DNA of 64,000 nucleotides, taken from assembly GCF_024723825.1 (NCBI RefSeq), contig NZ_JANQBQ010000001.1, forward strand, positions 1,798,001 through 1,862,000. Reading direction: 5' to 3'. The stretch is from Romboutsia lituseburensis (GTDB lineage Bacteria > Bacillota > Clostridia > Peptostreptococcales > Peptostreptococcaceae). Both the position numbers and the translations under genes were made by a program. Of this stretch, positions 8,841 through 17,101 are shown piece after piece; within the stretch, counting starts at the first letter, position 1; each line of letters starts with the position of its first letter. Under the pieces are notes generated by a model, which did not search any database, was not told the DNA's origin, and saw nothing but the letters and a program-made list of their open reading frames with translations.

Positions 8841-10502
8841 TTATTTCAATGTAAAACTATCTATAAGTGACTTTAACATTTGTGCTTGTCCACTTAATTC
8901 TTCACTAGCAGCTGCACTTTCTTCAGATGTAGCAGAGTTAGTTTGTACTACCGCTGATATTTGATCTACACCTAATGTAACTTGAGATATTGCATTAGCT
9001 TGTTCTTCAGAAGCAGTAGCTATTTTATCAACTAAAGTTATAGTTTGATTTGTTTTTTCAATTATTCTTCCTAATGATTTCGCTGTATTCGCTACTATTT
9101 CAGTTCCATTATCTACTGCTGTTATTGAGTTTTCAATAAGCACTGCTGTATTTTTTGCAGCTTCAGCTGACTTAGCAGCTAAATTTCTTACCTCATCAGC
9201 AACAACTGCGAACCCCTTACCAGCAGAACCAGCTCTTGCTGCTTCTACTGCAGCATTTAGTGCTAATATATTCGTTTGGAATGCGATATCATCTATAGTT
9301 TTTATTATTCTACCTATTTCATTTGATGTAAATGCGATTTCATTCATAGCACTAATCATCTGTTTCATTTGATTATTTCCATCTTCGACTTCTTGACCTG
9401 AACTTAAAGTTAACTCATTAGCTTCTCTAGCATTACTTGCTGTATTTTTTATTTTTTCAGATATATCAGCTATTGTTGCAGACAGCTCTTCTACAGAACT
9501 AGCTTGTTCCGTAGCTCCTTGAGATAACATTTGTGATCCGCTTGCTACTTGTTCAGATGCAGCTTCAACTTCTTCTGATGCTGAATTTATTTGAGACATA
9601 GTTTCGCTTAAATCCGAAGTTATCTTATCTATAGAATTTCTAATATTTTCAAAAACACCGACATACTCTACTTCTGTTTCTACATTAAAGTTTCCTGCTG
9701 AAACCTCATCTAAAACACGAACTGCATCTTTTATAACTAAATTAATTCTATCACTCATTTGACGAATACTGTCTGATAATGCACCTAATTCATCTTCCGA
9801 TTCATAACTTACTTCAATATCAAAGTCTCCATCTGCCATTTTATTAGCAGCTACTTCTATTTCCTCAATTGGATTTTTTAAAAGTTTAGTTATATATACT
9901 GCTATAAATAATCCAATTAATACAGTTATAATTCCTAAAATTATCGCTATAAAAACGACATTTCTTACAGTATCCTTTATACCTTTATGAAAATTATCTC
10001 CATCCATTCTAGAGTTATCATAAAGAGTTATAGATGCTTTTGAACTTTCAGCAAAAATAGCCTTATAAGATGGGGAATTTAGGTTAGATTTAGCTCCTTC
10101 TAAGTCTCCACTCTCTAAAAATGAGTAAGTCACATTTGCCTGATCCTTTAATTTATTTACTGCATTCTCCATTGCATCTACATGACTTTTATCTCCTAAA
10201 TAATTTTTACGAACTATATCAAGTCTTTTATATGCGCTATCTAAATTTTCTAAAACTTCATCTTTATATTCTATACCCCCTTCTGAAAGTACCTCACTTA
10301 CAAGACACCTACCAATTGAGTTTACTTCTCTACGTACTCCCATAGCTTCACTTGTTACTTCATAAGGCCCAGTAAATATTTCATCAGTTAAACTTCCTAA
10401 ATGTATCAATTTTGATACAGTATAAGAAATAGTAAGTATTGAAACTAATAGTACTAATATAAAAGATAACCTTAGCTTCCTTCCAATTTTTAAGTTTTTC
10501 AT
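8841..10502 (-). CDS. Methyl-accepting chemotaxis protein
   Basis: 553 residues. Transmembrane helix at about 11-30, an extracytoplasmic four-helix-bundle-type sensor (about 31-180), second helix at about 181-206, then a HAMP segment ([20 protein letters not shown]) and a long cytoplasmic coiled coil. The signalling hairpin motif [18 protein letters not shown] is nearly canonical and binds CheA/CheW. The ligand is unknown. No CheR-docking pentapeptide is seen at the C-terminus. ATG start with ACAGGAGGAG. No other chemotaxis gene is close, so it is an orphan receptor acting with a remote che cluster. Confidence 0.95.
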   Translation of the reverse strand: MKNLKIGRKLRLSFILVLLVSILTISYTVSKLIHLGSLTDEIFTGPYEVTSEAMGVRREVNSIGRCLVSEVLSEGGIEYKDEVLENLDSAYKRLDIVRKNYLGDKSHVDAMENAVNKLKDQANVTYSFLESGDLEGAKSNLNSPSYKAIFAESSKASITLYDNSRMDGDNFHKGIKDTVRNVVFIAIILGIITVLIGLFIAVYITKLLKNPIEEIEVAANKMADGDFDIEVSYESEDELGALSDSIRQMSDRINLVIKDAVRVLDEVSAGNFNVETEVEYVGVFENIRNSIDKITSDLSETMSQINSASEEVEAASEQVASGSQMLSQGATEQASSVEELSATIADISEKIKNTASNAREANELTLSSGQEVEDGNNQMKQMISAMNEIAFTSNEIGRIIKTIDDIAFQTNILALNAAVEAARAGSAGKGFAVVADEVRNLAAKSAEAAKNTAVLIENSITAVDNGTEIVANTAKSLGRIIEKTNQTITLVDKIATASEEQANAISQVTLGVDQISAVVQTNSATSEESAAASEELSGQAQMLKSLIDSFTLK

Positions 10503-10684
10503 ATATCTCCTCCTGTTAATTTAATTTATAATATAAATGCACCCTTATACATAAATTTTGTATAAATAGCCCCTATATTCTAATAGACTAGATTTTTAAA
10601 TTTTCTTAATAAATTAAATTTTAAAATACTGTACATCTATCTATATATACGTAAAAAAGCAATTTTTCTTTAGCTTATGCACAA

Positions 10685-10718
10685 AAAAGACTAATCTCAA
10701 TTTAGAGATTAGTCTTTT
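10685..10718 (-). terminator. Terminator of the SDF symporter gene
   Basis: Fourteen-base stem AAAAGACTAATCTC/GAGATTAGTCTTTT with a 6-base loop, directly downstream of the symporter stop codon. Confidence 0.9.
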
Positions 10719-10741
10719 GGGTTTCAATATAACTCGACTAG

Positions 10742-11938
10742 CTAAGCAGCTTTTGAAGCTTTCTTATTCATCTTATTGTTTATATGATCTACAACTGCAG
10801 CTATAGCGTTATCTCCTGATACGTTAGCAGCAGTTCCAAAACTATCTTGAGTTAAGTATAATGCTATCATTAAACTTGCTAAACCACCATCTGAAGGTAT
10901 ACCTATCATTGGTAAGAATGGTAGTGCACTCATTATTGCTCCACCTGGAGCTCCTGGCGCAGCAACCATTGCGATCCCTAACATTAGTATGAATGGGAAT
11001 ACTGCTCCAAAACTATGATCCATATTGTTCATCATAAGTACTGCAACAGCAAATGATGTAACAGATATTATACTTCCTGATAAGTGAATAGTTGCACATA
11101 AAGGTACACAGAATTCTCTTATTTCTTTGCTTACTCCATTGTTTTTAGCACACTCTACGTTAACTGGTATAGTTGCTGCTGAAGATTGAGTACCTACAGC
11201 TGTTAAATAACCAGGTACTTGATTTTTTAACATTGCAAAAGGATTTTTTCCAGTAAAAGCACCAGCTGCTGTAAATTGTATTACAAGATAGATTAAATGT
11301 AATGGTATTACAACTAAATAAACTTTCCAGAATACTCCTAATATATTCCAAACTTGCCCAGCTGCCGTAATATTTGCAAATGTCCCTGCTATGTATAATG
11401 GTAATAATGGTATAATTACAGTTGCTAATACTTTTGTAACTATTTCTTGGAATTCTTGGAATATATTATGTAAAGTTTGCCCTTTTCCATTATTTCTAAG
11501 AGCAGATATTCCTAGACCCATTGTAAACGCGAATACTATTGCTGCTGTTACATCTACCATTGGTGCTAGTGGTATTGTAAAGTATGGTGATAACATTCCT
11601 GCTTCAGGATCCCCTATTTGTGCTGCAACCCCTGCATCTATAAAAGATGGGAATATTATTGATGCTACTAAGAATGCCATAGTACCTGCTATGATTGTTG
11701 AACCATAAGCGATTCCTGTTGTTATTCCTAATAATTTTCCAGCCCCTGTAGCTAAATCAGCTATACCAGCTGTAACAAATCCTATTATTATAAATGGTAT
11801 AACGAATTTTAAGAAGGCTGAGAATAAAGTACTTGCAGTTACCAGAACTTTCGTTATAGCTTCTGGTGCATAACTACCAATTAAAATACCGACTATGATA
11901 CCCATAATTAATTTAGGAACTAATCCTATTTTCTTCAT
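10742..11938 (-). CDS. Dicarboxylate/amino acid:cation symporter (SDF/DAACS family)
   Basis: 398 residues, about eight membrane helices plus re-entrant loops. Family hallmarks are the serine-rich hairpin (AVGTQSSAATIPVN) and the metal/substrate region (MVAAPGAPGGAIMSALPFLPMIG, then TAANVSGDNAIAAVV). Members couple Na+ or H+ entry to uptake of glutamate, aspartate, serine/threonine or C4-dicarboxylates. It is shorter than GltP and closer in size to SstT-like transporters, but the substrate is not assigned. ATG start with GGGGGGAAG. It is monocistronic. A second, distinct SDF transporter lies at 15477. Confidence 0.85.
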   Translation of the reverse strand: MKKIGLVPKLIMGIIVGILIGSYAPEAITKVLVTASTLFSAFLKFVIPFIIIGFVTAGIADLATGAGKLLGITTGIAYGSTIIAGTMAFLVASIIFPSFIDAGVAAQIGDPEAGMLSPYFTIPLAPMVDVTAAIVFAFTMGLGISALRNNGKGQTLHNIFQEFQEIVTKVLATVIIPLLPLYIAGTFANITAAGQVWNILGVFWKVYLVVIPLHLIYLVIQFTAAGAFTGKNPFAMLKNQVPGYLTAVGTQSSAATIPVNVECAKNNGVSKEIREFCVPLCATIHLSGSIISVTSFAVAVLMMNNMDHSFGAVFPFILMLGIAMVAAPGAPGGAIMSALPFLPMIGIPSDGGLASLMIALYLTQDSFGTAANVSGDNAIAAVVDHINNKMNKKASKAA

Positions 11939-12163
11939 GAAACTTCCCCCCTATGTTGTTATTTGTTTTTCATAATCTATATTAAAGTATTTTTCGCTAT
12001 CCGTCAACGTTTTCCCTATATTTTCCTCATTCCAAGTTAATTTTTTGTCATTTTAATTAATTTTTTTTAACATAATCTTAATCAATTTTAATATTCAGAA
12101 TTTTTTTATATTTTTTTTATCTAAGTTTGTTATATTTCCTCACTTTATATTTATTTTAAAGGT

Positions 12164-12200
12164 GAAAAAGAGCAGTTTTATTTTATCACTGCTCTTTTTC
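12164..12200 (-). terminator. Terminator overlapping the 3' end of the DUF1232 gene
   Basis: Thirteen-base stem GAAAAAGAGCAGT/ACTGCTCTTTTTC. One arm encodes the last codons and stop of the minus-strand gene, so coding sequence and terminator share DNA. Confidence 0.85.
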
Positions 12201-12578
12201 ATCTTTTACACTAAATTTAACATCTTTTATGATATTAGGGTCATTTTCTTCTTTTATTATTCTTTTATATTTTTCAAGTTCCTCATTTATTATTCCTAAG
12301 CACCATATAAATATAAATAAATCATCTACTAACCCAAATACTCCTGTTATCATTTCAGGTATAAAATCTACCCCTGAGACCATATATAAAAGAGCCACAC
12401 CAAAAGCAAATATAACTTTAAATTTAGATATTATACTAACTCTTCTGTCTGTCATAAAGTCAGGTATTTTAAATATATTTACGATAAAAAGTAATCCGAA
12501 TTTAGATTTTTTAAACCTTACTAAAACTTTTTTTAATTGATCTAATAATATATCTATTACTTTTATAAACCTATTCAT
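12186..12578 (-). CDS. YkvA-like DUF1232 membrane protein
   Basis: 130 residues. A central hydrophobic stretch contains the DUF1232 pattern: YMVSGVDFIPE followed by GLVDDLFIFIW, with the conserved Asp pair. The N-terminus is basic and the C-terminus charged, so it is probably membrane-associated. Function of the family is unknown. ATG start with TGAGGTGAAAT. It is 65 bp downstream of asnA on the same strand and may be read with it. Its 3' end forms part of the terminator at 12164-12200. Confidence 0.75.
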   Translation of the reverse strand: MNRFIKVIDILLDQLKKVLVRFKKSKFGLLFIVNIFKIPDFMTDRRVSIISKFKVIFAFGVALLYMVSGVDFIPEMITGVFGLVDDLFIFIWCLGIINEELEKYKRIIKEENDPNIIKDVKFSVKDEKEQ

Positions 12579-12643
12579 ATTTCACCTCATAAAAGTTTGA
12601 TTTAATCCTTATTATAACCTATATGAGGCATTCAATAAATATA

Positions 12644-13648
12644 TTATAATAAATGTATTCCAGCTTCTTTACATTCTTTAACCATATCACTAGGCCAAAT
12701 TCCAACTTGAACTTCACCAATATGAGCTTTATTTAAGAAGTACATACATATTCTTGATTGTCCTATACCTCCACCGATAGTATAAGGAAGCTTACCTTCT
12801 AATAAAGCTCTGTGATAATCTAGTTCTCTTCTTTCATCACATCCCGATATCTTTAATTGCTTATCTAAACTTTTTTCATCTACTCTTATTCCCATAGAAG
12901 ATAATTCTAATGCATTATCTAAAACTGGGTTATAGAAAAGTATATCTCCATTTAATTCCCAATCATCATAATCAGGGCTTCTTCCATCATGCTTCTCTCC
13001 AGTAGTTAATACTTTTCCTATTTGCATTAAGAATACTGCACCTTTTTCTTTTACTATTTTATTTTCTCTTTCTTTTGGAGTTAATCCTGGGTACATATCT
13101 AATAATTCTTGCGATGTTACAAAAGTTATTTTTTCAGGCAACACCTTTTTTATTTCTGGATATATGTTACATACATGGTTTTCCGTTGCTTTAAATACAT
13201 CATAAATATTTTCAACAACTTCCTTTAAAGTCTGCATGTTTCGTTCGTCTTTATTTATTATAAGTTCCCAATCCCATTGATCTACATATATAGAATGTAT
13301 ATTGTCTAATTCTTCATCTTTTCTTATAGCATTCATATCAGTATATATACCTTTACCAACTGGGAATCCATATTTTTTAAGCGCCATTCTTTTCCATTTA
13401 GCTAAAGATTGTACTATTTCAGCTTTTTTGCCCATATCTGGAACTTCGAAGCTAACAGCTTTCTCTATTCCATTTAAATCATCGTTAGTTCCCGTCTCTG
13501 GTAATACAAATAACGGTGATGATATTCTTGTTAATTTTAATGACTCTCCTAATTTATTTTCAAAGAAATCTTTTAAGTCCTTTATTGCTTCTTGAGTTTG
13601 TATAACTCCTAAACTTGATTTATATTTTTCTGGTATTATTAAGCACAT
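12644..13648 (-). CDS. asnA: Aspartate--ammonia ligase (asparagine synthetase A)
   Basis: 334 residues, full length. It makes asparagine from aspartate, ammonia and ATP in the cytoplasm. It is a class II aminoacyl-tRNA-synthetase-like enzyme. Visible family segments include VSFEVPDMGKKAEIVQSLAKWKR, HSIYVDQWDWE, DGRSPDYDDWELNGD and the C-terminal GGGIGQSRICM motif that contacts ATP. ATG start with AAGGAGAGT. A T-box leader at 13741-14025 with an AAC specifier controls it, so expression should rise when tRNA-Asn is uncharged. Confidence 0.95.
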   Translation of the reverse strand: MCLIIPEKYKSSLGVIQTQEAIKDLKDFFENKLGESLKLTRISSPLFVLPETGTNDDLNGIEKAVSFEVPDMGKKAEIVQSLAKWKRMALKKYGFPVGKGIYTDMNAIRKDEELDNIHSIYVDQWDWELIINKDERNMQTLKEVVENIYDVFKATENHVCNIYPEIKKVLPEKITFVTSQELLDMYPGLTPKERENKIVKEKGAVFLMQIGKVLTTGEKHDGRSPDYDDWELNGDILFYNPVLDNALELSSMGIRVDEKSLDKQLKISGCDERRELDYHRALLEGKLPYTIGGGIGQSRICMYFLNKAHIGEVQVGIWPSDMVKECKEAGIHLL

Positions 13649-13681
13649 ATTTTATACTCTCCTTATATTTTTATAATTTGA

Positions 13682-13695
13682 GTATGACGTCATAC
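13682..13695. repeat. 14-bp perfect palindrome in the asnA leader
   Basis: GTATGACGTCATAC lies between the T-box terminator and the asnA ribosome site. It may be an operator or a short mRNA hairpin; no known regulator is assigned. Confidence 0.5.
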
Positions 13696-13740
13696 ATTTA
13701 CTAATTTTAGACTTGGCCTTAGTCTTTTTTTATAAATAAA

Positions 13741-14025
13741 AAAACCTTTCGTCTCTATATAAATATATAGGGACGAAAGGTTTAACTTCCGCGGTACCAC
13801 CCTGGTTAGCTTAAAATAAGCTCCACTCTTAATGCAGCAAGATTTACTCTCAGTGCATTCCAATTTGATAACGGTTTGGTTCCGACTAAGCCTACTTTTA
13901 TAAATTTCGGTTAGTAACTCCAGGATGTTCTTCAATATAGACTTCGTATTGGACTCTCACTACCACCAACTCGCTGGGACTACACTACTATATCTACTCT
14001 TCCTTTCACAGTCTTTAAAACTTCT
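13741..14025 (-). promoter_or_regulatory. T-box riboswitch, tRNA-Asn specific, upstream of asnA
   Basis: The minus-strand leader carries a canonical T-box (AACCAGGGTGGTACCGCGG, 13789-13807), the antiterminator partner of the tRNA acceptor end. A strong terminator follows, with stem AAACCTTTCGTC/GACGAAAGGTTT at 13742-13783 and a T-run. Upstream are stem I elements, including the AGTA-like bulge and a specifier loop that reads GAAGAACATCC. The AAC codon at 13927-13929 fits asparagine and the asnA gene downstream. Uncharged tRNA-Asn would stabilise the antiterminator. An 81-codon frame across this leader is not a gene. Confidence 0.95.
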
Positions 14026-14040
14026 TTGTGATTTTATATA

Positions 14041-14311
14041 ATAATAATCTACTTAAATTCATATGTCAAATTATTTTTGATATTTTTAAATAAAACTTAT
14101 TTTTTTTAATTATTATTTTATTGATTTAAGTTAATTTAAATTAAGTAAAACTACTATTATTTTATTATTTTTAAATAAAAGTATTATTTAACTATATTTT
14201 CTAAAATTTTTTATTTTTTTAAATATTAAGTTTACTACTATCTTAATAATTATTTATATGAACTGCTTTATAATTCGTTACATTATTAATTTTAATTTTT
14301 ATATTTTTTAA
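14041..14311. other. A/T-rich spacer with no recognised feature
   Basis: About 270 bp between the asnA leader and the PTS IIC stop codon, almost pure A/T. No open frame with a ribosome site and no stable hairpin seen. Confidence 0.5.
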
Positions 14312-15370
14312 TTATACAACATTTCCTTCATCATGGTCATCAGTTCTTATAACATTACCTCTTATTTGATCAGCAGTTACAATCTTATAGTTTTTAAATA
14401 TTGCATATCCTATAAATCCAGCTAATATACTCACTGCCATACATCCAAGAGCTGCTATTGCAACCTTACCTGCCGGGTTATATGCAAACATTATTGCAAG
14501 ACCTGCTATCGGTGTTGCAGTACCCGGTGTATCATTAACTAATCTCATAAGAGATACTATAATACCCGACATTGCTCCGCCTATAAAGTTGGTAATATAT
14601 ACAGGTATTGGGTTAGCTGATATAATATCTGATTGTGTTAATGGTTCAATTGCAACAGATATAGTATCTTTTTTTGAACCAAACTTCATTTTTGAGAAAA
14701 ATACATAGTTCATAAACGAAGAACCAAATACAGATAAAGCTCCTATTGCCATGGGTAAACCTGTCAGTCCTATTATAGATGTAAGTGCCATTGAACTAAG
14801 TGGTGCTGTCGCTACAACTGTTATAAGTCCTCCAAGTATTATACCCATAACTATTGGGCTAGCATCAGCTGCTTGTATTAAAACTTGCCCAATTTGAAGT
14901 AAAGTATTATTTACTATAGGATCCATTCCCATTGCTATTGCTCTTGCTACAGGTGCTCCAACTATTATTATTACTATTAAGTCAAGACCTGCTGGAACCT
15001 TCTCTTCAAAGAATCTAACTAAGAATGAAGTTATATAACCAGCTATAAATCCTGGAAGTATCCCAAATCCTGATACAGAAAGTCCAACTAAGACTGCATA
15101 AACAGGTGAAACACCTAAAGCTAATGGCACTAATATACCTGCAGCTACGCCACCTAAGGAACCATTCGCTGATCCTACACTTTCTAAGAATTTAATTCCT
15201 AACACTTCTCCAAAGAAAGAAAAGTGAAAAGCCTCAACCAAGAAACTTGCACATGCTGCACTTGCTAAAGCTCCCATAGCCTTCATACCATGAGGAGCTT
15301 TGTAACTAAATAGTGTAAATAGAGCCAGAACAACTAGCAGTAATCCTGTACCCATTAATATTTGTACCAT
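14312..15370 (-). CDS. PTS sugar transporter subunit IIC (PTS_EIIC_2-type)
   Basis: 352 residues, highly hydrophobic with about 9-10 membrane helices. Glycine-rich segments (GSANGSLGGVAAGILVPLALGVSP, PIVMGIILGGL) resemble the stand-alone IIC permeases of the EIIC_2 family. It should move a sugar across the membrane with phosphorylation from partner IIA/IIB proteins. No IIA or IIB gene is adjacent, so the phosphate donor and the sugar are unknown, and a function other than classical PTS uptake is possible. ATG start behind TTTAGGAGG with a longer than usual spacer. Codon use and composition match neighbours. Confidence 0.75.
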   Translation of the reverse strand: MVQILMGTGLLLVVLALFTLFSYKAPHGMKAMGALASAACASFLVEAFHFSFFGEVLGIKFLESVGSANGSLGGVAAGILVPLALGVSPVYAVLVGLSVSGFGILPGFIAGYITSFLVRFFEEKVPAGLDLIVIIIVGAPVARAIAMGMDPIVNNTLLQIGQVLIQAADASPIVMGIILGGLITVVATAPLSSMALTSIIGLTGLPMAIGALSVFGSSFMNYVFFSKMKFGSKKDTISVAIEPLTQSDIISANPIPVYITNFIGGAMSGIIVSLMRLVNDTPGTATPIAGLAIMFAYNPAGKVAIAALGCMAVSILAGFIGYAIFKNYKIVTADQIRGNVIRTDDHDEGNVV

Positions 15371-15476
15371 AAAATTTCAGCCTCCTAAAATGTCTATTTA
15401 TGTTTATATTAGTTTTTACACTATTTAATTACTTATTCTCTTTTATCTAAATCTATTTAATTTTTGTGCTGTAAAT

Positions 15477-16856
15477 TTATGCATTTTTTTCATTTAAACC
15501 TTTTTTGTCAATTTTTCCTAATGAATTTGAAACTACAACAGCTGATGTCATAGCGCCATTAACATTTAACATTGTACGACCCATATCTAATATCGGATCT
15601 ATAGCTAAAATTCCACCTGCTAGTGGGAAATATGCGCCCATTCCCATACCAGATATAACTACAGATACTGCCATTGTAGCTGTTCCTGGAAGCCCTGCTA
15701 TTCCTAAAGATCCTATTGTTACAACTACAACCAACATCACATAAAAACTAAAGTTCATATCAATTCCAGCCATATTAGCTATAGTAACTGCCATTAATGC
15801 TGGATATATTCCTGCACATCCATTCATACCCATATTAGCACCTAAACTCGCTACAAAACTCGCTGTTCCTAGTTCTATTTTAAGTTCATCATTTAGTGCC
15901 TCTATAGTAACTGGAAGAGTCCCTAAACTTGATCTAGATGTAAAAGCTAGCATTAAAGGTTTTGATACTTTATTTAAATAAGCTATTGGGTTTATTCCAT
16001 TTAAAGATATTATTAATAAGTGAATTAAAAACATTATAAATACACTAACATATAAAGCTACTATAAATTTAGTTACACCTACAATTGCGTTTAATCCATT
16101 TTCGGCTATTGTATTAGCCATTAAAGGTACTACTGCATAAGGCATAAGTTTTATAATAGTTATAGAAACACTAACTATTATTTTATAAAATGCTTCTACT
16201 AAATTTATAAATGGCATTACAGTTTCTAGATGTTTTTTTCTAAGTCTTTGTATTGCTAATCCTATAAAAGTTGCAAATATAACTATAGCTACTACATTAG
16301 CGTCCGCCATCGATTGAGCAGGATTTGAAGGTAAAAGACCTCTTAATGTGTCTACTACAGAAGTTATCTCTCTCATTTGTTCAGTAGATTTAACTATATT
16401 GTCTCCAAGACCTAGTTTAAATAAATTCCCTACTATTATTCCTATTACTGTTGCTACTGCTGTTGTACATAATAAAGTAATAACTGTCCTAGATGTCAAT
16501 TTACCTAGATTTTCACCTTGACTCATATTCATTATAACTTTTATAATTGATACTAATACTAATGGTACTATTAACATTTTTAATAAATCCATAAATCCAT
16601 AACCTACTAATCCATACCATTTACTTACTTCATTAATCCAAACAAGCTTAGACGGATTTTTAGGAAACTGAGCTACTACTTGAATTAAAAATCCAAGCCC
16701 TACTCCTAAAAATATTGAAACAATCATTAATTGAGTGAATTTAAATTTTCCTTTTAACTTATTTATTAAAAAGAATACTCCTACTAATGTCACTAAAAAT
16801 ATTACGGTTTTTATATCCGTTATCATTATAAATTGCGATAAAAATGTACTATCCAT
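15477..16856 (-). CDS. tcyP: L-cystine:cation symporter, TcyP-like (SDF family)
   Basis: 459 residues, the length of Bacillus subtilis TcyP. Recalled similarity is strong in several stretches: WYGLVGYGFMDLLKMLIVPLVLVSII, LMAFTSRSSLGTLPVTIEAL-type serine motif, and the substrate region MGMNGCAGIYPALMA, then LDMGRTMLNVNGAMT. TcyP imports cystine with cations, feeding sulfur metabolism. It has about eight membrane helices and two re-entrant loops. ATG start with TAGGAGGG. It is monocistronic and preceded by a large double-palindrome operator at 16874-16918, so expression is tightly regulated, perhaps by a sulfur- or metal-responsive repressor. Confidence 0.8.
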   Translation of the reverse strand: MDSTFLSQFIMITDIKTVIFLVTLVGVFFLINKLKGKFKFTQLMIVSIFLGVGLGFLIQVVAQFPKNPSKLVWINEVSKWYGLVGYGFMDLLKMLIVPLVLVSIIKVIMNMSQGENLGKLTSRTVITLLCTTAVATVIGIIVGNLFKLGLGDNIVKSTEQMREITSVVDTLRGLLPSNPAQSMADANVVAIVIFATFIGLAIQRLRKKHLETVMPFINLVEAFYKIIVSVSITIIKLMPYAVVPLMANTIAENGLNAIVGVTKFIVALYVSVFIMFLIHLLIISLNGINPIAYLNKVSKPLMLAFTSRSSLGTLPVTIEALNDELKIELGTASFVASLGANMGMNGCAGIYPALMAVTIANMAGIDMNFSFYVMLVVVVTIGSLGIAGLPGTATMAVSVVISGMGMGAYFPLAGGILAIDPILDMGRTMLNVNGAMTSAVVVSNSLGKIDKKGLNEKNA

Positions 16857-16873
16857 GATATTCCCTCCTAGTT

Positions 16874-16918
16874 ATTATCAAAATGATAATAGTATATTAC
16901 CATTATCATTTTGATAAT
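16874..16918 (-). promoter_or_regulatory. Double-palindrome operator in front of tcyP
   Basis: Two 17-bp sites, ATTATCAAAATGATAAT (16874-16890) and ATTATCATTTTGATAAT (16902-16918), are separated by 11 bp. Each is itself a dyad (ATTATCA-3-TGATAAT) and together they form one inverted repeat. The spacer contains TATACT on the minus strand, a possible -10 element. The half-site resembles Fur-superfamily boxes in composition, but the arrangement is inverted relative to the usual TGATAAT-N-ATTATCA. Confidence 0.75.
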
Positions 16919-17071
16919 ACAATACTTTTCTTACTTTTTTATAAATTTATTTTGTTATTTTTCCTAAATTTTTTATAAAAAATATTTTCAATGTATATTA
17001 ACTTTATTATTTTAATTAGTATATATCCGCTTCTAATCTAGAGTAAATTTTAATTCACTTGAACACAAAAA

Positions 17072-17094
17072 AGACTACCTCTATGAGGTAGTCT
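17072..17094 (-). terminator. Terminator of ptsI
   Basis: Ten-base perfect stem AGACTACCTC/GAGGTAGTCT with 3-base loop and T7 on the minus strand. Confidence 0.9.
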
Positions 17095-17101
17095 ATATAT
17101 A

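Noticed and set aside
11391-11708. 105-codon plus-strand frame within the SDF symporter gene
   Set aside because: Antisense shadow of a transporter with clear motifs.
13690-13935. 81-codon open frame on the minus strand
   Set aside because: It lies wholly inside the asnA T-box leader; the DNA is explained by the riboswitch and the frame has no ribosome site.
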